A program made the position numbers and the translations under genes. Of a stretch of DNA of 54,752 bases, positions 23,756 through 31,452 are shown piece after piece. Position 1 is the stretch's first letter; every line of letters starts with the position of its first letter. Source of the DNA: CANHBY01 sp031374415 (GTDB lineage Bacteria; Pseudomonadota; Gammaproteobacteria; Burkholderiales; Burkholderiaceae_C); NCBI GenBank assembly GCA_031374415.1, contig JANMGB010000372.1, positions 1 through 54,752 of the forward strand. Direction: 5' to 3'. The notes beneath the pieces are model-generated. The model was not told the DNA's origin and did no database searches. It worked only from the letters and a program-made list of their open reading frames with translations.

Positions 23756-24838
23756 TTAGAGCTTGGCACGCTGCATGAAGTCGTCAAACCCTGCTTCCGC
23801 AAAACGGAACCACAGGTTTTGATCTTTGCGGAACGCAGCGTAGTCGTCGAAGATTTTTTTCCACGACGGGTTCGAGCCACTCAGCTCGCTGTACAAAGCC
23901 TGCGATTCGGCGAAGGCGGCGTCCATCACCACTTTCGGGAAAGGCACGACTTTGGTGCCCGACGCCACCAAGGTGCGCAAAGCAGAGGGGTTGCGCGCGT
24001 CGTAACGAGCCTGCATGTCGGTGTGCGCATAAGCAGCAGCACACTCGACCACAGCCTTGTACTCAGGGGTCAGCGATTCAAATGCCTTGTTGTTGATAAA
24101 GAAATCAAGCTGTGGACCACCTTCCCAGAACCCAGGGTAGTAGTAGAACGGCGCCACTTTGTTGAAGCCCAGTTTCTGGTCGTCGTACGGACCCACCCAC
24201 TCGGCGGCGTCAATGGTGCCTTTTTCCAGCGATTGGTAAATCTCACCGCCTGGAATGTTTTGCGGCACCACACCCAAACGCGACATCACCTTGCCACTAA
24301 AGCCTCCGATACGGAACTTCAGACCCTTGAGGTCTTCCAGGGTTTTGACTTCCTTGCGGAACCAACCACCCATCTGGGCTCCGGTGTTGCCACCTGGGAA
24401 GTTGACGATGTTGTACTTGGCGTAGAACTCACGCATCAGCTTCAAGCCGTTGCCTTCGTACATCCAGGATGACATCTGGCGAGAATTCAAACCGAAGGGA
24501 ATCGCACACCCAATGGCAAAACAATCGTCTTTACCGAAGAAGTAGTACGGGGCCGTGTGGGCCATTTCAACCGTACCGCTCTGCAAGCCATCAACCACGC
24601 CGAAAGCCGGCATCAACTCGCCTGCGGCATGAGGGAGGACCTGGAACTTGCCGCCCGTCATCTCACTCACCCGCTTGGCGAAGACGTCAGCCGCACCGTA
24701 AATGGTGTCCAGTGACTTGGGGAAGCTGGAAGCCAAGCGCCAGCGCACGTTGGCTTGTGCGTTAACGATGGCGGGAGCAGCGCCGGCGGCCAAAACACCT
24801 GCCAGGCCTGTGCTGCGAATAAATGAACGTCTTTTCAT
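23756..24838 (-). CDS. TRAP transporter substrate-binding protein (copy 1)
   Basis: This 360-residue periplasmic receptor belongs to the DctP/TakP group of TRAP transporters, which import organic acids using ion gradients. It has a twin-arginine signal (KRRSFIRSTGLAG to NAQA), the segment TVEMAHTAPYYFFGKD, the conserved ligand arginine in GLKFRIGG, and GTIDAAEWVGPYDDQKLG, typical of TakP-like 2-oxo acid receptors. A clear ribosome binding site (AGGAG) precedes the ATG. It is a tandem duplicate of the next gene; I count about 33 differences over 360 residues. No DctQ or DctM membrane subunit is encoded in the window. Confidence 0.93.
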   Translation of the reverse strand: MKRRSFIRSTGLAGVLAAGAAPAIVNAQANVRWRLASSFPKSLDTIYGAADVFAKRVSEMTGGKFQVLPHAAGELMPAFGVVDGLQSGTVEMAHTAPYYFFGKDDCFAIGCAIPFGLNSRQMSSWMYEGNGLKLMREFYAKYNIVNFPGGNTGAQMGGWFRKEVKTLEDLKGLKFRIGGFSGKVMSRLGVVPQNIPGGEIYQSLEKGTIDAAEWVGPYDDQKLGFNKVAPFYYYPGFWEGGPQLDFFINNKAFESLTPEYKAVVECAAAYAHTDMQARYDARNPSALRTLVASGTKVVPFPKVVMDAAFAESQALYSELSGSNPSWKKIFDDYAAFRKDQNLWFRFAEAGFDDFMQRAKL

Positions 24839-24862
24839 AGTGGATCTCCTAAAGGGGAAAAA

Positions 24863-25945
24863 TCAGAGCTTGGCGCGTTGCATGAAGTCGTCGAAACCTG
24901 CTTCAGCAAAGCGGAACCAGAGGTTCTGGTCTTTGCGGAAAACAGCGTAATCGTCGTAAATCTTCTTCCATGACGGATTGGATGAACCGAGCTCAGAATA
25001 TAGCGCCTGCGCCTCAGTGAATGCCGCCTCCATCACCGCTTTGGGGAATGGAAGCACCTTGGTGCCTGAACCCACCAACGCGCGCAAAGCCAGAGGATTG
25101 CGTGCGTCGTAGCGAGCTTGCATGTCAGTATGCGCGTAGGCGGCCGCACTTTCCACCACGGCTTTGTACTCAGAGGACAAACCCTCATAGGCTTTGCTGT
25201 TGAGGTAGAAGTCAAACTGAGCGCCACCTTCCCAGAACCCGGGGTAGTAGTAGAACGGGGCCACTTTGTTGAAGCCCAGTTTTTGATCGTCGTAAGGGCC
25301 CACCCACTCGGCCGCGTCAATGGTGCCCTTTTCCAGCGATTGGTAAATCTCACCGCCTGGAATGTTTTGTGGCACCACACCCAAACGCGACATCACCTTG
25401 CCGCCGAAACCACCAATACGGAACTTCAGGCCCTTGAGCTCCTCGACGCTCTTGACCTCTTTGCGGAACCACCCCCCCATTTGAGCGCCGGAGTTGCCGC
25501 CTGGGAAATTGATGATGTTGTACTTGGCATAGAACTCACGCATCAGCTTCAGGCCGTTGCCTTCGTACATCCAGGATGACATTTGACGCGAGTTCAGGCC
25601 GAAGGGGATGGCGCAACCGATGGCAAAGCAGTCGTCCTTGCCAAAGAAGTAGTAGGGGGCCGTGTGGGACATCTCCACAGTGCCACTTTGCAGGCCGTCG
25701 ACGACACCAAAAGCGGGCATCAACTCGCCAGCAGCATGAACCGTCACTTGGAACTTGCCACCCGTCATCTCGTTCACGCGCTTGGCAAACACATCGGCAG
25801 CGCCATAAATCGTGTCCAGCGACTTGGGGAAGCTGGAAGCCAAGCGCCAGCGCACATTGGCCTGCGCATGAACAATGGCGGGGGCGGCACCAGCGGCCAA
25901 AACACCAGCCAAACCGGTGCTGCGAATGAAGGAACGACGTTGCAT
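24863..25945 (-). CDS. TRAP transporter substrate-binding protein (copy 2)
   Basis: The upstream member of a tandem pair has the same 360-residue length and layout as its neighbour: a Tat-type signal, EMSHTAPYYFFGKD, GLKFRIGGFGGK and the GTIDAAEW segment. It lies only 24 bases ahead of copy 1, so the two are probably co-transcribed and end at the shared terminator at 23690. Differences cluster in the last 130 residues (for example AQFDFYLNSKAYEGLSSE against PQLDFFINNKAFESLTPE), which may tune ligand choice. The membrane partners must be elsewhere. Confidence 0.93.
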   Translation of the reverse strand: MQRRSFIRSTGLAGVLAAGAAPAIVHAQANVRWRLASSFPKSLDTIYGAADVFAKRVNEMTGGKFQVTVHAAGELMPAFGVVDGLQSGTVEMSHTAPYYFFGKDDCFAIGCAIPFGLNSRQMSSWMYEGNGLKLMREFYAKYNIINFPGGNSGAQMGGWFRKEVKSVEELKGLKFRIGGFGGKVMSRLGVVPQNIPGGEIYQSLEKGTIDAAEWVGPYDDQKLGFNKVAPFYYYPGFWEGGAQFDFYLNSKAYEGLSSEYKAVVESAAAYAHTDMQARYDARNPLALRALVGSGTKVLPFPKAVMEAAFTEAQALYSELGSSNPSWKKIYDDYAVFRKDQNLWFRFAEAGFDDFMQRAKL

Positions 25946-26074
25946 GGAATCTCCTGAGGGTAGGGTTGAGTCAATCCTCGAAGTTTAGAGTCCGAGGCTC
26001 AAACGCCCCCCGGGATTTACCCCTGAGGGAAGCCCACATGGCCGTGTAAGCAAATGTTTCGCAAAGGCGAGCCC

Positions 26075-27475
26075 TCAGCTACCCGCCACCTTCATGCGCT
26101 CAACCAAGATCGACCCCAAGGTCTTGCTTCCCAGGGTGTAGGTGTCAGCCCCCACCGCCACGATCTGCTTGAACATATTTTTCAGATTACCTGCGATCGT
26201 AATTTCATGCACGGGGTAGGCAATGCGCCCGTTTTCAACCCAAAAACCTGCCGCGCCACGAGAGTAGTCGCCAGTGACGTAGTTCACCCCCTGCCCTAAA
26301 AGATCCGTCACAAACAGGCCGCGATGGAGCTTGCGAAGCATGGCGTCAAGGTCGTCGCTGGCCTCGGTGAGGTGACTGCGCAGCACCAGATTGTGCGAGC
26401 CTCCAGCGTGCCCGGTCGTGGGCAAACCGAGCTTGCGTGCGGAGTATGTCGATAAAAAATAGCCTTGAACGACCCCTGCTTTGACCACATCGCGGGGTCG
26501 GGTGAACACGCCCTCGTCGTCGAAAGGCGCGCTGCCTTTGCCTCGAATTTGGTGGGGATCTTCCTGGACATCTATGTGGGGGGGCAGCACCTCCTGCCCC
26601 AAGGAATCGAGCAAGAAGGTGGATTTTCGGTAGAGGGTGCCGCCGCTGGTGGCTTGCACATAAGCACCCAACAACCCCACCGCCACCGTCGACTCGAACA
26701 GCACGGGTACTTCGCAGGTTTTGATTTTGCGACTCTTGAGCCTGGACAGCGCACGTTCGGCCGCATAGCGACCGACCACCTCGGGTGAGGCCAAATCTTG
26801 CGAACGACGCATCGAGGAGTACCAGGCGTCGCGCTGCATATCGTCACCTTGGCGCCCCGGCAGGGACGCGATGGCGCCCACCGACACGGAGTGGCGTGAG
26901 CTGGCAAAACCACCCCGAAACCCCCTCGAATTGCCCATAAAAAAATGGGACTGCTGTGCCGAGACGCTCGCGCCTTCCGAGTTGGTGATGCGCGAGTCGG
27001 TGGCCAATGCGGCCGCCTCACCCCGCAGCGCCAGCTGGGCAGCCGCCTCAGGGCTGATCGACCAGGGATGGAACAAATCCAGATCGCGGGCGGCGGCTTC
27101 GCCGAAGGCGAGCTCGTCTGTTTCGGGCAAGCCCGCGGCGGGATCGGCTGCCGTGAAGCGGGCAATATCAAAGGCCGCACGCACGGTTTGCTCTAGCGCC
27201 GCAGGGGAAAAATCGGAGGTGCTGGCATTGCCCCGATGCTGGCCCAAAAAAATCGACACCCCGAGCGACTTGTCTCGGTTGCGCTCCACTTGCTCAAGGT
27301 CACCCTTGCGCACGGACACAGACAGCCCCGTCCCCTCGGACACCTCGACCTCTGCATCGGCGCCCAGCGATGTCGCCAAGGCTAAAGCATCTTCGACCAA
27401 CTGCTCAAACTGGGCTCGCGAGTAGGAAAAACCGGAGGCAGGGATCGTGGGAGAGGTCTGTTTCAATGAGGTCAT
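26075..27475 (-). CDS. pmbA: Metalloprotease PmbA (TldE)
   Basis: PmbA forms a heterodimeric metalloprotease with TldD that processes peptides such as microcin B17 and degrades unfolded short peptides, including antitoxin CcdA, in the cytoplasm. The 466-residue product matches the family: EQLVEDALALATSLGAD at the start, the central VPVLFESTVAVGLLGAYVQA, and GHAGGSHNLVLRSH, FVTDLLGQGVNYVTGDYSRGAAGFWVENG and TIAGNLKNMF toward the C-terminus. The ATG at 27475 was chosen over an in-frame codon eight residues upstream. It is divergent from darP, as in many betaproteobacteria. TldD is not in the window. Confidence 0.95.
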   Translation of the reverse strand: MTSLKQTSPTIPASGFSYSRAQFEQLVEDALALATSLGADAEVEVSEGTGLSVSVRKGDLEQVERNRDKSLGVSIFLGQHRGNASTSDFSPAALEQTVRAAFDIARFTAADPAAGLPETDELAFGEAAARDLDLFHPWSISPEAAAQLALRGEAAALATDSRITNSEGASVSAQQSHFFMGNSRGFRGGFASSRHSVSVGAIASLPGRQGDDMQRDAWYSSMRRSQDLASPEVVGRYAAERALSRLKSRKIKTCEVPVLFESTVAVGLLGAYVQATSGGTLYRKSTFLLDSLGQEVLPPHIDVQEDPHQIRGKGSAPFDDEGVFTRPRDVVKAGVVQGYFLSTYSARKLGLPTTGHAGGSHNLVLRSHLTEASDDLDAMLRKLHRGLFVTDLLGQGVNYVTGDYSRGAAGFWVENGRIAYPVHEITIAGNLKNMFKQIVAVGADTYTLGSKTLGSILVERMKVAGS

Positions 27476-27562
27476 GGGAAGTTGAAGGTGGAACAATGTG
27501 GACGGCGTGACCCGGTGATTGCGTTTCGCGGCGCCCCGCCGTGTCCATCATACTCAGAGCCT

Positions 27563-28135
27563 ATGAACGAACAGGAACTCCCTCCCCCAGACGCTGCTTT
27601 GCCCACCGAGCGCCCGAGCAAAACGCAGCGAAAAAAAGCCTCCCACGACTTGCAGAAGCTGGGGCTGGCCCTGGCTGAACTGTCTGATGTCCGACTGCAA
27701 GCCCTGCCGCTGGACGACAGTCTGCGCGATGCTTTGATGGCCGCCAAGACCATCCGCTCGCACGAAGGCCGGCGGCGGCACATGCAGTACGTGGGCAAAC
27801 TGATGCGCCGTATCGACGCTGAGCCCCTCGAAGAAGCCGTTGCACGCGCCCAATTGGGGCCCGCCAAGGCGTCGCTTGAACTGCATGAAGCTGAGCGCTT
27901 GCGCAGTGAACTCATGGCTGACGACCGCGCACTGACTGCTTGGGTCGAACACCACCCCGACACCGATGTGCCCGCATTGAGAACCTTGATTCGCGCCGCG
28001 CGCAAAGACGCCAGTGCCCCAGAGCAGCGCAGCGGCAAGGCGTTTCGAGAGCTGTTTCAGTGGATCAAACAAGCCCAGCAAACGCAGTCACGGCAGACAC
28101 CAAGTCACTTTGACGAGGACGATTTGGATGACTGA
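27563..28135 (+). CDS. darP: Ribosome biogenesis factor DarP (YjgA family)
   Basis: DarP (formerly YjgA) associates with late 50S ribosomal precursors and helps maturation near the peptidyl transferase centre. The 190-residue product is highly charged and helical, with the family segments KTQRKKASHDLQKLGLAL and HEGRRRHMQYVGKLMR and the helical LFQWIKQA near the end, and an acidic C-terminus (FDEDDLDD). The ATG at 27563 is used; the open frame further upstream overlaps the pmbA start. Its stop overlaps the following molybdenum cofactor gene by eight bases. Confidence 0.93.
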   Translation: MNEQELPPPDAALPTERPSKTQRKKASHDLQKLGLALAELSDVRLQALPLDDSLRDALMAAKTIRSHEGRRRHMQYVGKLMRRIDAEPLEEAVARAQLGPAKASLELHEAERLRSELMADDRALTAWVEHHPDTDVPALRTLIRAARKDASAPEQRSGKAFRELFQWIKQAQQTQSRQTPSHFDEDDLDD

Positions 28136-28721
28136 ACACGCACTGCTTCGGGTGGGCTTGGTATCCGTCAGCGACCGGGCCGCAACAGGGATCTATGAAG
28201 ACCTCGGTGCGCCCGCGCTGCAAGATTGGCTGGGTCGCGCTGTGCTCAACCCCATTGAATGGGAGGTCAGGCTGATTCCCGACGAGCGAGCCCTGGTCAG
28301 CCAAACCCTGCGTGAGCTGGTCGATGACAGGGGCTGCCATCTGGTGCTCACGACCGGGGGCACGGGCCCCGCAAAGCGAGATGTCACTCCGGAGGCCACC
28401 ACGGATGTCGCGGACAAGCTCATGCCTGGTTTTGGTGAACAAATGCGGCAAATCAGCCTCAACTTTGTACCCACGGCCATCTTGTCGCGACAGGTGGCCG
28501 TCATCCGTGGGAGCTGCCTGATCATCAACCTGCCTGGGCAACCGAAATCGATCGCGCAAACGCTGCAAGGCCTGCCGCAAGCGCAACCTGCCGTGCCTGG
28601 CATTTTTGCCGCGGTACCGTACTGCGTGGATTTGCTCGGCGGCCCGTATATCGAAACCGATGAGAAGGTGTGCGAAGCATTTCGGCCCCCCTCAGCGAGG
28701 CGATCAACGAAGCTCACTTGA
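28128..28721 (+). CDS. mog: Molybdopterin adenylyltransferase (MogA)
   Basis: MogA activates molybdopterin by adenylylation before molybdate insertion. The 197-residue product has the MoCF-binding fold signature VLTTGGTGPAKRDVTPEATTDV and the later INLPGQPKSI segment, and starts LRVGLVSVSDRA as the family does. The ATG at 28128 lies inside the last codons of darP, so the two are probably translated together, although no functional link is known. Its 3' end overlaps the convergent cysE stop by eight bases. MoaB-like activity is possible since the families are similar. Confidence 0.92.
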   Translation: MTEHALLRVGLVSVSDRAATGIYEDLGAPALQDWLGRAVLNPIEWEVRLIPDERALVSQTLRELVDDRGCHLVLTTGGTGPAKRDVTPEATTDVADKLMPGFGEQMRQISLNFVPTAILSRQVAVIRGSCLIINLPGQPKSIAQTLQGLPQAQPAVPGIFAAVPYCVDLLGGPYIETDEKVCEAFRPPSARRSTKLT

Positions 28722-29490
28722 CCAGCTTGTTCAGGCCCTCGGCATCAAAGTTCTCGGTGGTCTGGGCATCACTGGGCAGACAAGCACCCGAGGGTAGAGT
28801 CGACGAGTGGGACAGCTTCTCAATCGCGGCCCACAGCAGCGCCACTTGGTGCGATGTGCCCGCCGCGTTGTCGATCAAGCCTTTCATCGCCTGCGCCACC
28901 GGGTCATCACCCTGCGTGACGCCGTAGGCCGAGAACCCCATCCGGGAGGCCGCTTCTTCGCGCGCCGCATCCGAGGCGGCCTCAATGATGCGGGCCGGGT
29001 TGCCCACCGCTGTGGCGCCCGGGGGCACCGGCCTCGTGACCACCGCCCCCGAGCCCACGCGCGCCCCGGCCCCCACCGTGAAGCCCCCCAAAACGCAAGC
29101 GTTGGCACCCACAATCACGCGGGCCTCCAGCGTGGGGTGTCGCTTGGCCCCTTTGACCAACGCCGTCCCACCCAGCGTCACGCCTTGGTAGATAGTGCAG
29201 TCGTCGCCCACCTCGGCCATCTCGCCAATGACCACCCCCATGCCATGATCAATGAACACGCGTCGGCCCATGCGCGCGCCAGGGTGAATTTCAATGCCCG
29301 TGAGAAAGCGAGCCACATTGGACACCCAGCGGCCTAGACCGTACCAGCCCGCGCGCCATAAGGCGTGCGCCCAGCGGTGCATCACCAAGGCATGCAGACC
29401 GGGGTAACAGCTCAGGACTTCCCAGCGTGAGCGGGCCGCAGGGTCGCGCTCAAGAATGCAGGCGATGTCTTCACGAAGGCGCTGGAACAT
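28714..29490 (-). CDS. cysE: Serine O-acetyltransferase CysE
   Basis: CysE makes O-acetylserine from serine and acetyl-CoA, the committed step of cysteine synthesis. The 258-residue product has the N-terminal helical part (MFQRLREDIACILERDPAARSRWEVL) and the left-handed beta-helix with hexapeptide repeats (GIEIHPGARMGRRVFIDHGMGVVIGEMAEVGDDCTIYQGVTLGG), including catalytic His in the IDHG region. The C-terminal 70 residues are an extension beyond the usual regulatory tail. It is convergent with mog and lies behind trmJ on the same strand with a 63-base gap. Confidence 0.95.
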   Translation of the reverse strand: MFQRLREDIACILERDPAARSRWEVLSCYPGLHALVMHRWAHALWRAGWYGLGRWVSNVARFLTGIEIHPGARMGRRVFIDHGMGVVIGEMAEVGDDCTIYQGVTLGGTALVKGAKRHPTLEARVIVGANACVLGGFTVGAGARVGSGAVVTRPVPPGATAVGNPARIIEAASDAAREEAASRMGFSAYGVTQGDDPVAQAMKGLIDNAAGTSHQVALLWAAIEKLSHSSTLPSGACLPSDAQTTENFDAEGLNKLVK

Positions 29491-29553
29491 GACAAATCCA
29501 ATGAGGTCAGGCCGAATCCAGGCTCATGCCCGAACGTCGGAAACCAACGTAGT

Positions 29554-30336
29554 TTATGCGGCGTCGTCGTTAGGCCGTGGGCCGCAGGCCCGCAACACGG
29601 CGCGTGCCACGCCGCGCAGGATGTGAACCTCTTCTTGCGTCAGGACAGCGCGGTTGACGCATTGATTGAGGCGCGGCATGAGTTTGCCCGGCGCCGGCGC
29701 TTGCAAAAAGTCAATCGCGGTCAGGGCTTGCTGCCAGTGATCCAGCAGCCCAGTGACGGCCTGGGCGTCTGCCCACTGGGGCTCAGCGGTGCGCTCGCGC
29801 ACCGAAAAACCACCACACGCCTGCCGCCACTCGTAGGCCACCAACTGCACCGCCTGAGCCAAGTTCAGAGAGCCATAGCTGGGGTCGGTGGGAATGCTCA
29901 AGGTGGTGTGACAGCGATAGACGTCTTCATTGCTCATGCCGTAGCGCTCACAACCGAACACAAACCCCAAGCGGTGGTCGGTCAGGGCCAGGGCCTCGAA
30001 GCAAGCGCGTGGCGTCTGTGTTGGCGGCCCGAAATCGCGCGGGGTCATGGCCGTGGCGCAAAGGTAAGTCACACCGTCCAGCGCCTCGGTGAGGGTGGGC
30101 ACGATGCGCGCGTCGCGCAAAATCGCGGTGGCCCCGCTGGCCATGGCGATGGCCTGGGTGCTTTTATGAACCTCGGGCAAACGAGGCGCCACCAGAACCA
30201 GATCGGTGAAGCCCATGACTCGCATCGCCCGTGCCGTGGCGCCCACATTGGCCGGGTGGCTGGGCTCGATCAAAATGAACCGGGTGTCGGCACGCGGCCA
30301 ACGAGGGGCTTCAGAGCAAGGATCGGGTGCGGTCAT
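29554..30336 (-). CDS. trmJ: tRNA 2'-O-methyltransferase TrmJ
   Basis: TrmJ methylates the ribose of nucleotide 32 in the anticodon loop of several tRNAs using S-adenosylmethionine. The 260-residue SPOUT-class protein shows the motifs FILIEPSHPANVGATARAMRVMGF near the start, GFVFGCERYGMSNEDVYRCH and IPTDPSYGSLNLAQAVQLVAYEW, and a short helical C-terminal region. The ATG at 30336 is at the start of the conserved domain after about 18 residues. It is divergent from suhB, a placement shared with many proteobacteria. Confidence 0.95.
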   Translation of the reverse strand: MTAPDPCSEAPRWPRADTRFILIEPSHPANVGATARAMRVMGFTDLVLVAPRLPEVHKSTQAIAMASGATAILRDARIVPTLTEALDGVTYLCATAMTPRDFGPPTQTPRACFEALALTDHRLGFVFGCERYGMSNEDVYRCHTTLSIPTDPSYGSLNLAQAVQLVAYEWRQACGGFSVRERTAEPQWADAQAVTGLLDHWQQALTAIDFLQAPAPGKLMPRLNQCVNRAVLTQEEVHILRGVARAVLRACGPRPNDDAA

Positions 30337-30359
30337 TCGGGGTCAACGGACAGGCTGGA

Positions 30360-30365
30360 TAGAAT
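30360..30365 (+). promoter_or_regulatory. Possible -10 box upstream of suhB
   Basis: TAGAAT lies 85 bases ahead of the suhB ATG in the gap divergent from trmJ. I could not find a good TTGACA-like partner at 16-18 bases, so this is only a plausible -10 element. Confidence 0.25.
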
Positions 30366-30450
30366 CGATTATCTGCATCCGCCCAAATGGCGGTCGGATA
30401 TTCTGCTCTTTTCATCCGCCAGCCTGCCCCACTGAACACAAGGTCGACCC

Positions 30451-31422
30451 ATGTCCCAAGCGCTTCATCCCATGCTCAACATCGCCATCAAGGCGGCCCG
30501 CAGTGCGGGCGCGTTGATCAACCAAGCTTCGCGAGACCTGGAGTTGCTCAAGGTGGAGACCAAGTCCCCCAATGACTTCGTGACGGAGGTTGATCAAGCG
30601 GCAGAGCGGGTGGTGATCGAGACCTTGCTGGGAGCTTACCCAGGGCACGGCATTTTGGCCGAGGAATCGGGCGATCAACACGGGGCCAAGGACAGCGACT
30701 TCGTCTGGATCATCGACCCCCTGGACGGCACGACCAACTTCATCCACGGCTACCCGTTTTACGCGGTGTCGATTGGCCTGGCCGTGAAAGGCCAAATCCA
30801 ACAAGCGGTGGTCTATGACCCGGTTCACAACGATCTGTTTTACGCGTCCAAGGGCCGTGGCGCGTTTCTCAACGACCGCCGACTGCGTGTGTCCAAACGC
30901 ACGCGCATGGCGGAGTCGCTGATTGGCACCGGCTTTCCGTTCCGCCGGGGTGACAACTTTAAGCGCTACATGGAAATGTTTGCCACCATTTCGCAAAGCT
31001 GCGCGGGCTTGCGTCGGCCGGGGGCGGCCGCGTTGGATCTTTGTTATGTGGCCGCGGGTTATTGCGATGGCTTTTTTGAAACCGGCCTGAGCCCCTGGGA
31101 CGTGGCGGCAGGCTCTTTGATCGTGACGGAGGCAGGCGGGCTGGTGGGCAATTTCAGCGGTGACGCTGACTTTTTGTACCAGCGCGAGGTGATCGCTGGC
31201 AACCCCCGAATTTATGGGCAATTGGTGCAGGTGCTGGCACCCTACACCAGCGTCAAACCCGAGCAAGTCAGTCACGGGGAGGGCGGCTCAGCCAACACCA
31301 CGGAGCCTGCGACCACGCCCGACCCCATCACCACGGCAACATCGGCACGCCCTGCCGCGTCCAAAAAAGCCGCAGTGCGCATCCGCAAAGGCGATATCGA
31401 CAAATACAAAGCACCGTTCTGA
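30451..31422 (+). CDS. suhB: Inositol monophosphatase family protein SuhB
   Basis: SuhB hydrolyses inositol monophosphate in vitro and in the cell joins the ribosomal RNA antitermination complex. The first 265 or so residues match the family: metal-binding EESG, the IDPLDGTTNFIHGYPF motif and WDVAAGSLIVTEAGG. The 323-residue length exceeds the roughly 267 of E. coli SuhB. The extra C-terminal segment (about 270-323) is rich in Thr, Ala, Pro and ends in a basic KKAAVRIRKGDIDKY patch. Such tails are common in betaproteobacteria, but their role is not known to me. The gene is followed after 30 bases by mutS. Confidence 0.94.
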   Translation: MSQALHPMLNIAIKAARSAGALINQASRDLELLKVETKSPNDFVTEVDQAAERVVIETLLGAYPGHGILAEESGDQHGAKDSDFVWIIDPLDGTTNFIHGYPFYAVSIGLAVKGQIQQAVVYDPVHNDLFYASKGRGAFLNDRRLRVSKRTRMAESLIGTGFPFRRGDNFKRYMEMFATISQSCAGLRRPGAAALDLCYVAAGYCDGFFETGLSPWDVAAGSLIVTEAGGLVGNFSGDADFLYQREVIAGNPRIYGQLVQVLAPYTSVKPEQVSHGEGGSANTTEPATTPDPITTATSARPAASKKAAVRIRKGDIDKYKAPF

Positions 31423-31452
31423 CGGCTTCATCCCTGCCCACACCGCTTGACC

